Shown here one piece after another: positions 6,985-16,600 of a stretch of DNA of 64,000 bases. The notes under the pieces were generated by a model that was given only the letters and a program-made list of their open reading frames with translations, was not told the origin of the DNA and did not search any database. Each line of letters opens with the position of its first letter. The first letter of the stretch is position 1. The position numbers and the translations under genes are program-made. This DNA is from an uncultured Ruminococcus sp. (lineage in GTDB: Bacteria; Bacillota; Clostridia; Oscillospirales; Acutalibacteraceae): NCBI GenBank assembly GCA_902794395.1, contig CADBHB010000008.1:1-64000 (forward strand), given 5' to 3'.

Positions 6985-9048
6985 TCATTTAGCCTTTTCC
7001 TCGGCTTTTTCTTCCTTTGCTTCCGCTTTCTTGGCGGCGGGCTTTTTTGCCGCAGCCTTTTTGGCGGGCGCCTTTTTAGCGGGCGCTTTCTTTGCGGGCG
7101 CTTTCTTCACGGTAGCCTTTTTCTTGGGAGCGGGCTTGGGCGGCGCGGGCAGCTCTTCCTTGAGCTTGTAGTAGGTCACGCCCAGAGGCGGCAGGGTGAT
7201 GGCGATGCAGTAATCGAGATCGTGTTCCTTCTCGTTGATAGCCATGATGTCGCCCTCGTTCTTGATGTCGGTTCCGCCGAATTCGGCAGCCTCGGAGTTG
7301 AATACCTCCTCATAGATGCCGTATACGGGTACCGCTACGCGGTAATTCTCGCGGGTGACAGGCTGGAAGTTGCAAACAACCAAAATCTCGCTGCCGTCGA
7401 GAGCGATCCTGCGGAAGGCGATTACGCTATTCTGATAGTCGTCGAGGGCTACCCAGCGGAAGCCGTTCCAGTCGTAGTCGTTCTCATGCATGGCGGGAGT
7501 GTCAAGATAGAACTTGTTAGCGGTAGCGAAGAAGTGCTGCAGCTGGCGGTGCTTGTCGTAGTCGAGCAGGTTCCACTCGAGCTGGGTGTTGGCGTTCCAC
7601 TCGTCAAACTGACCGATCTCGCTGCCCATGAACATCAGCTTCTTGCCGGGATGCGCGAGCATGTAGGAAACGAAGCCGCGCACGCCCTGGAACTTCTGAT
7701 CGTAGCCGCCGGGCATTTTATTGATGAGAGAGCCCTTGCCGTAAACCACCTCGTCATGGGAGATGGGCAGCATGAAATTCTCGGAGAAGGCGTAAACCAT
7801 GCTGAAGGTGAGGGTGTCGTGATGATAGTTTCTCCACAGGGGATCGAGGGAGATGTAGGAGAGCATATCGTTCATCCAACCCATGTTCCACTTGTAGTCG
7901 AAGCCCAGACCCAGACCCTCGATGGGATAACGGGTGACATTGGGCCAGGCGGTGCTTTCCTCGGCGATCATCATTACCTCGGGGTAGAACATGTGCACAA
8001 CGTTGTTGAGCTTCTGGAGGAAGTCGACCGCGACGAGGTTCTCTCTGCCGCCGTAGGCGTTGGCGATCCACTCGCCGTCCTTGCGGTTGTAGTCAAGATA
8101 GAGCATAGAAGCCACCGCGTCGACACGGATGCCGTCGATGTGGTACATGTCGAGCCAGAACATAGCGGAGGAGATAAGGAAGCTGGTGACCTCGTATCTG
8201 CCGTAGTTGAAGATATAGGTGCCCCACTCCTTGTGCTCGCCTATTCTCCAGTCCTCGTACTCATAGCAGCCTGTGCCGTCAAAGCGCGCCAGACCGTGAG
8301 CGTCCTTGGGGAAGTGCGCGGGCACCCAGTCGAGGATTATGCCTATGCCCTCCTGATGGGCGCGGTCAACGAAATACATCAGATCCTTAGGCTCGCCGTA
8401 ACGCGAAGTAGCGGCAAAGTAACCGGTTACCTGATAGCCCCAGCTGCCGTCGAAGGGGAACTCGGTGAGAGGCATGAACTCGATGTGAGTGTAGCCCATC
8501 TTCTTTACATAGGGGATAAGCTCGTCCGCCAGTGCGCGGTAGTTGTAGAAGTTGCCGTCCTCATACTTTTTCCATGAGCCAGCGTTGACCTCATAGACGT
8601 TGATAGCCTGGGTCTTGTGGGGATGATCTTTTTTCCACTGTGCCCACTCGCCGTCGTTCCACTGGTAATCATAGATATGATAGGTGCGCGACGCGTTGTC
8701 GGGACGTGTCTGGCAGTGGAAGGCGTAGGGGTCGGTTTTGAGGATACGCTCGTTCCAAGGGGTCTCTACGCAATACTTATAGCAAGCGAATTCCCAAACG
8801 CCCTCGATGAACAGCTCCCAGACGCCGGAGTCCGAGATGCGGTACATATAATGCGCGTCGGCATTCCAATCGTTAAAATCGCCCACTACGGAAACAGATT
8901 TCGCGTTAGGTGCCCATACTCTGAAAACGCAGCCCTGACGGCCGTCCCAGTTTTCAAAATGACAGCCCAGAAAATGGTAGGCTCTTGCTGCCTCGCCCTG
9001 CAAAAATTGCTCCAGAGGGGGTCTGTTGTCATTAATAGAAAAAGCCAT
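6985..9048 (-). CDS. glgB: 1,4-alpha-glucan branching enzyme with lysine/alanine-rich C-terminal tail
   Basis: About 687 residues. It introduces alpha-1,6 branches into glycogen. A CBM48-type N-terminal domain (VFRVWAPNAKSVSVVGDFND) precedes a GH13 barrel with the nucleophile Asp in DGIRVDAVASMLYLDY, acid Glu in MMIAEESTAWP, and HD in PISHDEVVYGKGS. An all-beta C-terminal domain follows. The last about 50 residues are unusual: repeats of KKAPA ending in an acidic-basic AEAKEEKAEEKAK, resembling histone H1 tails. The start is taken at 9048 (MAFSIN) because GAGGT is 5 bases upstream; the ATG at 9060 overlaps that site. No other glg genes adjoin it. It has its own promoter and terminator. Confidence 0.96.
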   Translation of the reverse strand: MAFSINDNRPPLEQFLQGEAARAYHFLGCHFENWDGRQGCVFRVWAPNAKSVSVVGDFNDWNADAHYMYRISDSGVWELFIEGVWEFACYKYCVETPWNERILKTDPYAFHCQTRPDNASRTYHIYDYQWNDGEWAQWKKDHPHKTQAINVYEVNAGSWKKYEDGNFYNYRALADELIPYVKKMGYTHIEFMPLTEFPFDGSWGYQVTGYFAATSRYGEPKDLMYFVDRAHQEGIGIILDWVPAHFPKDAHGLARFDGTGCYEYEDWRIGEHKEWGTYIFNYGRYEVTSFLISSAMFWLDMYHIDGIRVDAVASMLYLDYNRKDGEWIANAYGGRENLVAVDFLQKLNNVVHMFYPEVMMIAEESTAWPNVTRYPIEGLGLGFDYKWNMGWMNDMLSYISLDPLWRNYHHDTLTFSMVYAFSENFMLPISHDEVVYGKGSLINKMPGGYDQKFQGVRGFVSYMLAHPGKKLMFMGSEIGQFDEWNANTQLEWNLLDYDKHRQLQHFFATANKFYLDTPAMHENDYDWNGFRWVALDDYQNSVIAFRRIALDGSEILVVCNFQPVTRENYRVAVPVYGIYEEVFNSEAAEFGGTDIKNEGDIMAINEKEHDLDYCIAITLPPLGVTYYKLKEELPAPPKPAPKKKATVKKAPAKKAPAKKAPAKKAAAKKPAAKKAEAKEEKAEEKAK

Positions 9049-9121
9049 AATATACCTCATTTCTTAAAGAATATAATGCCTGTAAATTTATCCCATTGTC
9101 AAATTTACAATTATTTATTAT

Positions 9122-9150
9122 ATTATACTCAATTTTATCCAAATTTACAA
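9122..9150 (-). promoter_or_regulatory. Promoter of glgB
   Basis: TTGTAA (9145-9150) and TATAAT (9122-9127) on the minus strand with a 17-bp spacer, in an A/T-rich stretch about 75 bp upstream of the glgB start. Confidence 0.6.
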
Positions 9151-9214
9151 GAGTAAAAATTGTTTTTTATGTAAATCTTTTTAGACAAATTTGTACATCC
9201 GTCGATTTTTTTCG

Positions 9215-10363
9215 TTATTTTGCACTATTTTGGTGAATTATTTTTGTATGGTAGTCCGCACCGCAAGGTTTTACCCTTTTATAACCCAGCGCGGCGAGGT
9301 CGGTAGCCAGTATGTCCTTAAGCAAAAAATCAACATTTTCGCCGCCCGAACGCAGGGGCTTTGCCACGGATGTCACCACCTCAAAGGTGCAACTTTTCAA
9401 CATTCCGGCGCCCGCGTCGGTAAAGCCGAGCACGCGGCAGTATGAGGCGCGCCGCGCCTGCAGCTCCTCGGTTATGTCCAGCGCCGCGCAGCAGAGTATG
9501 CGCCTGAGCCGCGCGTGGGTGTAGCGCTTGGTCTTAACGGCGTCTAATATTTCTTTAATAGAATTATAATCACGTACAGCGGCAGTCAGCCTATGCTCCA
9601 GCCCCTCGCCTACCTCGGGCAGCTTTTTAAAGTCGGAGGCGGTCATCGAGCGCAGCTTCCACAAAACGGCGCGCTCCGTCAGCTCGGGAAAGGTGATCTC
9701 CTCGGGAGTCAGAGGGAGATACCGAGAGGCGTCCTCTCCCCTGCGCAGCCTGGCACGCGCCTCGGAGGCGGACAAAAACTCCCCGTCGGCTTTTTCGCTG
9801 TCATGCGCCGCGCCCACTCTGCGTATGGGCAGGGGCTTGATTGCGCTGCCTTTAAGCGAGCGCAGGTACTCCACGGCGAGGATGTTGTTCGGCGAGCGCA
9901 GCACCTCAGCGGCGGCATCGCCGCAGACCGCCCTGACTGCCGCCTCAGCCGCCTGAGGATAGTAGGCGCCCTGCGACATAAGCTCGGCTATACGGTTATT
10001 TACCGTCTCGCTCTCCATGGCGTCGGCGGCGGCGCTCAGCAGGTCAAGGTCATCCGTTTCACAGCCGAACGCCAGGTGGGTAACGTCGCCGAAGGACGCC
10101 GCTATGTCCGCGCCGCCCTGCGCAAAGCGCCGCGCGCTTGCCACCGCGTAGACAGTCGGAAGCTCCGCCACCAGGTCTGCGCCGTTTTGCAGCGCTGCCT
10201 CTGCGCGGTGAAATTTGGAGCACACCGCAGCCTCTCCGCGCTGGGTAAAGCTTCCCGACATTACCGCAAGCACCGGTCCGCCCGTGAGTGATCGCGCCGT
10301 TTCCAATATATATTTATGCCCGTTGTGAAAGGGGTTAAATTCGCAAATGATCGCAACCGCCAT
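9215..10363 (-). CDS. tmcAL: tRNA(Met) cytidine acetate ligase (TmcAL/YlbM family)
   Basis: 382 residues. In Bacillus this enzyme uses ATP and acetate to make N4-acetylcytidine at the wobble base of elongator tRNA-Met. The N-terminus AVAIICEFNPFHNGHKYILE carries the nucleotidyltransferase signature (HNGH). MSGSFTQRGEAAVCSKFHRA and ADLVAELPTVYAVASARRFA are characteristic of the family. Length is normal (380-410). It is divergent from ackA, so the two acetate-using enzymes sit back to back. No promoter is evident by eye. The 3' flank (9151-9214) shows no clear terminator. Confidence 0.92.
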   Translation of the reverse strand: MAVAIICEFNPFHNGHKYILETARSLTGGPVLAVMSGSFTQRGEAAVCSKFHRAEAALQNGADLVAELPTVYAVASARRFAQGGADIAASFGDVTHLAFGCETDDLDLLSAAADAMESETVNNRIAELMSQGAYYPQAAEAAVRAVCGDAAAEVLRSPNNILAVEYLRSLKGSAIKPLPIRRVGAAHDSEKADGEFLSASEARARLRRGEDASRYLPLTPEEITFPELTERAVLWKLRSMTASDFKKLPEVGEGLEHRLTAAVRDYNSIKEILDAVKTKRYTHARLRRILCCAALDITEELQARRASYCRVLGFTDAGAGMLKSCTFEVVTSVAKPLRSGGENVDFLLKDILATDLAALGYKRVKPCGADYHTKIIHQNSAK

Positions 10364-10434
10364 AAATTTGCCCTCCGTTGTTTACTAAAGACACCGTTAT
10401 CTATGTCGCTTTAACAAAAAATTTCAAAAAAAGC

Positions 10435-10463
10435 TTGCAAAGTGCCCATGTTTATAGTATTAT
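10435..10463 (+). promoter_or_regulatory. Promoter of ackA
   Basis: TTGCAA (10435-10440) and TATTAT (10458-10463) with a 17-bp spacer, leaving an untranslated leader of about 60 bases before the ackA ATG. Confidence 0.6.
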
Positions 10464-10529
10464 ATTAAAGTGTATTTGTAAAGATGTACATGAAAAATAG
10501 TTAAAATAAACGTGAAGGGATTGTATAAG

Positions 10530-11738
10530 ATGAAAGTTTTAGTTATCAACGCGGGCAGCTCCTCGTTGAAGTATCAGCTTATCGATATGACAGACGAGAG
10601 CGTGCTGGCAAAAGGCAACTGCGAAAGAATAGGCACCGAAGGCGCGTTTATCGGCTACAAGGCAGCCGACGGCAGCAAGATCGAAGAAGCTGCGGAAATG
10701 AAGATCCACACCCAGGCGTTTGAGGCAGTGAAGAACGCGCTGCTCGACCCCCGCGTAAACGCCATAAAGGACCTGAGCGAAGTTACCGCCATCGGTCACC
10801 GCGTAGTACAGGGCGGCTCTTTTTTTGACCACTCCGTGCTGATTAACGCGGACGTTCTCGACAAGATCAAGGAGCTATCACCTCTTGCGCCTCTGCACAA
10901 TCCCGCGCACGTCCAGGGCATCGACGCCTGCACCGAGGTGTTCGGCAGCGAGATACCGCAGGTTGCGGTATTCGACACCGCGTTCCATCAGACCATGCCC
11001 GAAAAGGCTTACATGTTCGCTGTCCCCTATGAGTATTACGAGAAGTACGGCGTGAGAAAATACGGCTTCCACGGCACCTCTCACCGCTATGTCAGCGCGA
11101 AGATGGCTGAGCTGATGGGCAAGCCTATTGAAGATTTGAAAATAATCACCTGCCACATCGGCAACGGCTCCTCTATAACCGCCGTCAAGAACGGCAAGGT
11201 AGTGGACACCACCATGGGCCTTACCCCCTTGGGCGGCTTTATGATGGGCACCCGTTCCGGCTCGCTCGACCCCTCGGTAGTCACCTTCATCGCCGAAAAG
11301 GAAGGTCTCTCCCTCAGCGAGATCGAGACCGTTCTCAATAAAAAGTCCGGTCTGCTCGGCGTTTCGGGCATTTCCTCAGACGACAGAGACGTCACCGCCG
11401 CCGAGGAAGCGGGCAACGCCCGCGCCAAGCTCGCGCACGAGATGCTCTACTACCAGATCGCCCAGTATGTCGGCAGCTACTTTGTAGCCATGGGCGGCTG
11501 CGACGCGATCGTATTCACCGCGGGCCTCGGCGAAAACCAGCCGATCCTGCGCGAGAAGGTCTGCGAATACCTGAGCTGCCTCGGCGTAGACCTCGACAAG
11601 GACGCCAACAACGCCGCCATCCACGGCAAGCAGGGCACCCTCACCAAGCCCGACAGCAAGATCCGCGTCGAGCTGATCGCTACCGACGAGGAAATGGTCA
11701 TCGCCAGAGATACCAAGGCGATCGTCGAAACGCTGTAA
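10530..11738 (+). CDS. ackA: Acetate kinase
   Basis: 402 residues. It catalyses acetyl phosphate + ADP to acetate + ATP, the last ATP-forming step of acetate fermentation. Family motifs are clear: MKVLVINAGSSSLKYQL at the start, VAVFDTAFHQTMPEKAYMF, RKYGFHGTSHRYVS (substrate-binding His), CHIGNGSSITAVKNGK, and FTAGLGENQPILREKV near the end. The start is the ATG at 10530, with AAGGGA 9 bases upstream; a GTG at 10512 is in frame but adds a non-family extension. pta is not adjacent. It is monocistronic, with a strong terminator. Confidence 0.98.
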   Translation: MKVLVINAGSSSLKYQLIDMTDESVLAKGNCERIGTEGAFIGYKAADGSKIEEAAEMKIHTQAFEAVKNALLDPRVNAIKDLSEVTAIGHRVVQGGSFFDHSVLINADVLDKIKELSPLAPLHNPAHVQGIDACTEVFGSEIPQVAVFDTAFHQTMPEKAYMFAVPYEYYEKYGVRKYGFHGTSHRYVSAKMAELMGKPIEDLKIITCHIGNGSSITAVKNGKVVDTTMGLTPLGGFMMGTRSGSLDPSVVTFIAEKEGLSLSEIETVLNKKSGLLGVSGISSDDRDVTAAEEAGNARAKLAHEMLYYQIAQYVGSYFVAMGGCDAIVFTAGLGENQPILREKVCEYLSCLGVDLDKDANNAAIHGKQGTLTKPDSKIRVELIATDEEMVIARDTKAIVETL

Positions 11739-11755
11739 ATCAAAACCAAAATATG

Positions 11756-11787
11756 AGCGCTCCGTTTTCTGACGGAGCGCCTTTTTT
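11756..11787 (+). terminator. Terminator of ackA
   Basis: A GCGCTCCGT / ACGGAGCGC stem is followed by CTTTTTTC. Confidence 0.9.
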
Positions 11788-11837
11788 CTTCATGTGTTTT
11801 AACCCGTAATCTCGGTGTCATGCCGTACACTCCCACC

Positions 11838-11873
11838 GAAAAAAGAGCGTCCGCCTCAAAAGCGAACGCTCTT
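11838..11873 (-). terminator. Terminator downstream of the DUF378 gene
   Basis: On the minus strand AAGAGCGT pairs with ACGCTCTT (11843-11850, 11866-11873) and is followed by a T-run. It starts 5 bases past the stop codon. Confidence 0.85.
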
Positions 11874-11878
11874 TGAAT

Positions 11879-12106
11879 TTACGCCTGTCTGACATGCCTG
11901 TCCTTGACAACGGTATCGCGGGTGTCGCGGAACAGCAGGGAAATGCACCACACCGCCGCCAGTGCCACCACGATATAAATGATACGGGCGACAACGCCGT
12001 TTTGACCGCCGCCGATAAAACCGACCAAGTCAAACTGGAAAATGCCGATGCTTCCCCAGTTGAGACCGCCGATTATCAAAAGCGTCAACGCTATTTTATC
12101 TAACAT
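11879..12106 (-). CDS. DUF378 family small membrane protein
   Basis: 75 residues with two membrane spans: LDKIALTLLIIGGLNWGSIGI and VARIIYIVVALAAVWCISLL. The GGLNWGSIG motif and the order TM, Gly-rich loop, TM match DUF378 proteins, whose function is unknown. AAGGAGGATC precedes the ATG. The adjacent zinc-ribbon membrane gene upstream on the same strand (start 12547, stop 12170) could be co-transcribed across a 60-bp gap, but a promoter in that gap cannot be excluded. Confidence 0.85.
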   Translation of the reverse strand: MLDKIALTLLIIGGLNWGSIGIFQFDLVGFIGGGQNGVVARIIYIVVALAAVWCISLLFRDTRDTVVKDRHVRQA

Positions 12107-12169
12107 TCCTGATCCTCCTTACAGAATGATGATACTAGTATTGACGCAAAAATCTGTTTTATGCAAAAA

Positions 12170-12547
12170 TCATTGAATTACAAAAAGCAGACCCAGAATT
12201 GCGAATCCCAGCGCGATGACAGCGCCGCCGAAAGCGCGGCTCATATTGATAGCCTTTTGCAGCTTGTGCTTGCGGATCATGCCCTCGGTGGGAAACGGCA
12301 GAGCGATAAGCATAGCGCCCAGCACGATACAGCACGCGGAGGCTGTCGGCAAGCCGATGTATTTTCTGAAGGCGGCTAAAAACAGACCCACCGGTATGCC
12401 GAAAACGCAGATAGTATTTACTATGAGGAACATCTTTGAAAAGCGTTCCGCCTTTAAATGATATTCCACGGTTTTCTGCTCACATTCCTCACAGCAGTAC
12501 TGTTCAAAATAGGTGATCTCCTTGCCGCAGTAGTCGCATTTTTTCAT
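12170..12547 (-). CDS. Zinc-ribbon membrane protein of unknown function
   Basis: 125 residues. The N-terminus is a small zinc-binding knuckle (CDYCGKEITYFEQYCCEECE, four or five cysteines). Two closely spaced hydrophobic hairpins follow (MFLIVNTICVFGIPVGLFLA, ASACCIVLGAMLIALPFP), then a last span (GGAVIALGFAILGLLFVI). The protein is probably in the membrane with the zinc ribbon in the cytoplasm. I do not know a function for it. It lies upstream of the DUF378 gene on the same strand. Confidence 0.7.
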   Translation of the reverse strand: MKKCDYCGKEITYFEQYCCEECEQKTVEYHLKAERFSKMFLIVNTICVFGIPVGLFLAAFRKYIGLPTASACCIVLGAMLIALPFPTEGMIRKHKLQKAINMSRAFGGAVIALGFAILGLLFVIQ

Positions 12548-12676
12548 ATTTTACCCTTCTCTGTTCTGCCCGAAAGCCGATCGTTTTATCCGTTTCAAAT
12601 TATTCTAGCACATTTTGCCCGATTTTTCAACCGCATTTTCAACATGAGAAAAAACAAAGCGCAACACACTTTTTTC

Positions 12677-12705
12677 TTCGCATTTTCAAAAAAATATGTT
12701 ATAAT
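12677..12705 (+). promoter_or_regulatory. Promoter of the C39-like peptidase gene
   Basis: TTCGCA (12677-12682) and TATAAT (12700-12705) with a 17-bp spacer, about 78 bp upstream of the start codon. Confidence 0.45.
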
Positions 12706-12782
12706 ATGAAAAACCAAAGCCAAAGCACGGGCGGCGTTTTTGATTTGAGCGCGGCAGGCAGAAAAGGATTAAAGAGGTAATT

Positions 12783-13304
12783 ATGGATCATTATTTTTCT
12801 AATATAGAATTATTAAAGAACCTTCCCACCTATGTGTTCCGCCAGAGCGACCCCAAGGTGGCAAATCTGAAATACGGCAGGTTAGGCAGGAGGTTCGAGC
12901 AGGTAGGCTGCGGTATGGCGGCGACCTACAATGTTATGAAAAAGCTCGGCCGCGAGCAGCCGCTGCCCAACATAATCCGCGACGCCGAGCGCCTTCACAT
13001 GCCGTGGCTGTTCGGGCTGTTCGGCACAAAACCGAAGTCGCTCGGGCGCTACTTCAAAAGCAAGAGCGTCCCCTTTGCCCAAGCCACCGACTGTCAGTCG
13101 TTCAAAGACCGGCTTTCTTCCGCCCGCGCCGCGATAATCTGCACATGGAACGACAAGCGCTTAGACGGCATCCACTTTTACGCTGTGTTCAACGAAGGCG
13201 GCAGGCTGCGCGCGCTCAACTACTACGACGAGGACGAGGCAACGCTGTTCTCCGCCGACGAGCTGAGGTCGGACAGGTTCATCGTAGGGTATCTTTTCGG
13301 ATAA
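12783..13304 (+). CDS. C39-like (papain-fold) protein of unknown function
   Basis: 173 residues. The order Cys (QVGCGMAATYNVMKKLG, Cys43), His (GIHFYAVFNEGG, near residue 135) and Asn/Asp (NYYDEDEATLF) resembles the C39 and C39_2 cysteine-peptidase families. There is no signal peptide and no transporter domain, so this is a cytosolic stand-alone domain. It might be a peptidase or an inactive relative. There is no neighbouring bacteriocin or radical-SAM gene to suggest peptide maturation. AAAGAGGT precedes the ATG. It has its own promoter and ends at a shared terminator. Confidence 0.7.
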   Translation: MDHYFSNIELLKNLPTYVFRQSDPKVANLKYGRLGRRFEQVGCGMAATYNVMKKLGREQPLPNIIRDAERLHMPWLFGLFGTKPKSLGRYFKSKSVPFAQATDCQSFKDRLSSARAAIICTWNDKRLDGIHFYAVFNEGGRLRALNYYDEDEATLFSADELRSDRFIVGYLFG

Positions 13305-13307
13305 AAA

Positions 13308-13353
13308 TAACCTCCGGTTCAAACGCCTTATGACGTCTGAGCCGGAGGTTTTG
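13308..13353. terminator. Bidirectional terminator between convergent genes
   Basis: AACCTCCGG (13309-13317) pairs with CCGGAGGTT (13342-13350), and the stem extends inward with G-T pairs. A-rich and T-rich flanks on both sides let it end both the C39-like gene and the YbjQ gene. Confidence 0.8.
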
Positions 13354-13363
13354 CTTTGGGGTA

Positions 13364-13675
13364 TCAGACAAACTTGACCGCGGTGCCGTATGCGAGCACC
13401 TCGGCAGCGCCCTGTGTGATAGAGGAAGTTCCGAAGCGAACGCTCACTATCGCGTCGGCGCCCATCTGACGGGCGTTATCGACCATTCGGTTAGTAGCGA
13501 TGTCGCGGGACTTGTTCATCATGTCGGTGTAGGATTTCAGCTCTCCGCCGACCATGTTTTTAAAGCTCTGTCCCATGTCGCTGAACATGTGCTTTGCCTG
13601 GATGGTGCTTCCGGACACAAGACCCAGCGTTTGCAGTTCTTTGCCTGTGATGGTTTCGGTTGTTACGATCAACAT
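13364..13675 (-). CDS. YbjQ/UPF0145 family heavy-metal-binding domain protein
   Basis: 103 residues with the whole YbjQ fold: LIVTTETITGKELQTLGLV, a basic amphipathic helix with ARQMGADAIVSVRFGT, and AYGTAVKFV at the end. The family is described as pentameric and annotated as heavy-metal binding, but its job is unclear. The start is the ATG at 13675, with GAGAGG 8 bases upstream; the ATG at 13681 is too close to that site. It follows the RND permease by 18 bases on the same strand, so the two are probably one operon. Confidence 0.88.
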   Translation of the reverse strand: MLIVTTETITGKELQTLGLVSGSTIQAKHMFSDMGQSFKNMVGGELKSYTDMMNKSRDIATNRMVDNARQMGADAIVSVRFGTSSITQGAAEVLAYGTAVKFV

Positions 13676-13693
13676 ACTCATTACCTCTCTTTT

Positions 13694-16600
13694 TTATTCT
13701 TTGATTGTTTCGAGCTCCGAGTCTTTTACGCTTCGGAGTTCTTTTTTATTGAAAGCATCGTAAATCAAGGGGATGATATACAATGTCATCAATGTCGCGT
13801 AAAGCAGTCCGCCTATGCAGACTATAGCCAGCGGCTGCATCATTTCGGCGCCTGTGCCTATGCCCAGCGCCATGACCGAAAGTCCGAGCACGGTGGTGAG
13901 CGCTGTTATGAGGATGGGGCGCATGCGGGTCTTGCCCGCCTCTGTTATAGCCTCGACCCGCTCTTTGCCGTCGCGGCGCAGGATGTTGATGTAGTCCACC
14001 AGGACGATGCCGTTGTTTACGATTATGCCGCAGAGCATGATGAAGCCGATAAGCGAGATAACACTGACGTCAAAGCCCGTTACCAGCAGTCCGAGGAAGC
14101 CGCCCGTGAACGCCAGCGGGATGGTGAACATGATTATGAACGGCGACTTGAGGCTTTGGAACTGCGCCACCATTATCAGGTAGATAAGTATGAGCGCCAG
14201 TATCAGCATTTCCACAAGCTGTTTCATCGCGTCCATAGTAGCCTTGTCGCTGCCTCCGTATTCGATAGAGAAGCCCTTGGGCAGGTCGTAGTCCCTAAAC
14301 ATCGCCTTGGCTCGGCTGTTGACGTCGGTGAGGGTGTAGCCGTCGCGCACGGTGCCCGTTACGGTCACATAGCGCTTTTGGTTTTGGCGGTTGACGGTGT
14401 CCATCGCCTCGCCCTTTTCGATGTCGGCTACCGAGGACAGCGAGGTTTTGTTCTCCTCGCCCTTCGCGTCGGTATAGGTCAGGTTTATCGCGCCCAGGCG
14501 CTCGGGAGTGTAGCGCTGCTGCTCGTCCTTGACGGTAACTATATCTATCTGCTTGCCGCCCTCGGTTTTGAGGGTGGTAGAGGTCTTTTCGTCGGCGACT
14601 GCCGCCGCCACCTGCTGAAACACCTGCGCGGTGGTCAGCCCCTTCTCCGCAGCCTTGGCGCGGTTGACGGTCACGCGGATCTCGGGTGAGACCGCGCCCA
14701 CGCCGCTGTTGACCTCGTCAATGCCCTTGAGCGTTTCGAGCTTTTTCGCAACTGTCTCGGCGGTCGCCTTCAGCGTGTTGAGGTCATCGCCGTAAATGGT
14801 TATCTGCACGCTGTCCTCACCCAGCATAGTGCTTAGCGAGGTGCCCGCGCCTACGGTGACCTTGCCGTTGATGTCCTCGAGCTGACGCTCTATCTCCTTT
14901 GAGAGCGCCCCGCTCTTTTTAGTGTGCTGCTTCTTCAGCACGCCGTATGCCATCAGCGAGCCCTTGTCCTCATTGGCGCCGCCTCCGGCTGAAATGCCCA
15001 TCAGGCTCTGCGAGTTGCCGACCATAACGCCGACGGTCTCAAACTCATCGTATTCGCTGAGCACGGCGTTGACCTGCTTTGCCACCTCAACGGTCTCGTC
15101 GAAGGTGGTGTTGGGGTCAAGCTCCACCGTGACCTGTATCTCGGTGTTGCTCATGGAGGGCATGAAGCTGAAGCCCCTGGACAGCGCGCCGAAGCCGCTT
15201 GCCGCAAGCGCGGCAACTACCAGCAGAATAGTAACGAGCTTATGGCGCAGCACAAAACGCAGCGACCTTTCGTAGGTCTTTAAAATCTTTCCCTCGCCCT
15301 TTTTCTTTGGCTCGCGCACACGGCGCAGCATGCGCTGACTCATGGCGGGCACGAGCGTCAGGGCGACTATAAGGCTTGCCATTAGCGAGTAGGTTATGGT
15401 GAGCGCCATATCGACAAAGAGCTGACGGGTTATGCCCTCCACAAAAACGATGGGCAAAAACACGCAGACTGTGGTTAGGGTGGAGGCGAAGATCGCGCCC
15501 GCCACCTGATTGGCGCCGTTGAGCGCCGCCTGCACCGCGGGATAGCCCTTGTGCCGCAGGCGATAGGTGTTTTCGATAACGACTACCGAGTTGTCTACCA
15601 GCATACCGACGCCGATGGCGAGTCCCGAAAGCGAGATTATATTTAAGCTGATGCCGCTGAAATACATAAGCACCACCGCGAAGATGACACTTACCGGGAT
15701 GGACACCGCCACTATGACGGTGGGCTTGATGTCGCGCAAAAACAGCAGCAGGATGATAACGGCGAGTCCCGCGCCCATCAAAAGGTTTTGAAGGACGCTT
15801 TTTATTATGATATTGATGTAGTCGCCCTGGTTGTAAAGGGTGGTGAAGCGCAGACCCTTGTACTCCTTTTGCAGGGCGGCAAGCTTGTTGTTGATATTTT
15901 CACATACCGCGGCGGTGGCGATATTGCTCTGCTTTGTGAAGCTGAGGATAATGCCGTCGCCGCCGTTTACCTTGGCGTAGATCTCATCGGAATCGTCCGC
16001 GAGGAACACATCCGCCACATCGCTGAGCTTTATGACGCCTATGCCGTCGATCTTGGAATCGAAGAGCGGCAGGCTGCTGAGGTCCTCCTCGCCTGCAAAG
16101 GTATCGCCAACGCGCACCAGATAGCGGTTGTTGCCGTCGTCCGTAACATAGCCCGCGGGCATAGAAAAGTTTTGCGCGGTGAGGATGCCCGAAACGGTGT
16201 CGAGCGTAACGAGCTGATTCGGGTCTGCCTTCTTCTTTGCCTGCTCCTTTTGCTCTGTAAGTGAGGTGAGGGATTTTTCCAGCTCCGCCTGCGCGGAAGC
16301 CAGCTGAGAAGCGGCGGCGCTTACCTCGCTCTGCTTGGCGGTGAGCGTCGCAAGCGCGCCCGACATCTTGAAGTCCGCGCTCGACTGCTGCTGCGCAAGG
16401 GTGGCAAGCGCCTGGTTGACCGAAACGGTGTTGTCCTCCAGTCCGCTGATAGCGGTGTCGAGCTGGGCGACGCCGGTGTTTATCTGTGAGATGCGTTCGC
16501 TGATGGTTGTGAGGGTTTCGTCGAGCTTAGAGGTGTCGGTGCCCAGCTCCGAGAGCTTTCGGTTGACCTCCTCAAGCGAGTAATCCACTCGGCTCAAAGC

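Noticed and set aside
7222..8577. Open frame of 451 codons on the plus strand
   Set aside because: It lies wholly opposite glgB, has a composition rich in Val/Ala/Leu/His without domains, and arises from the G/C-biased third positions of the real gene.
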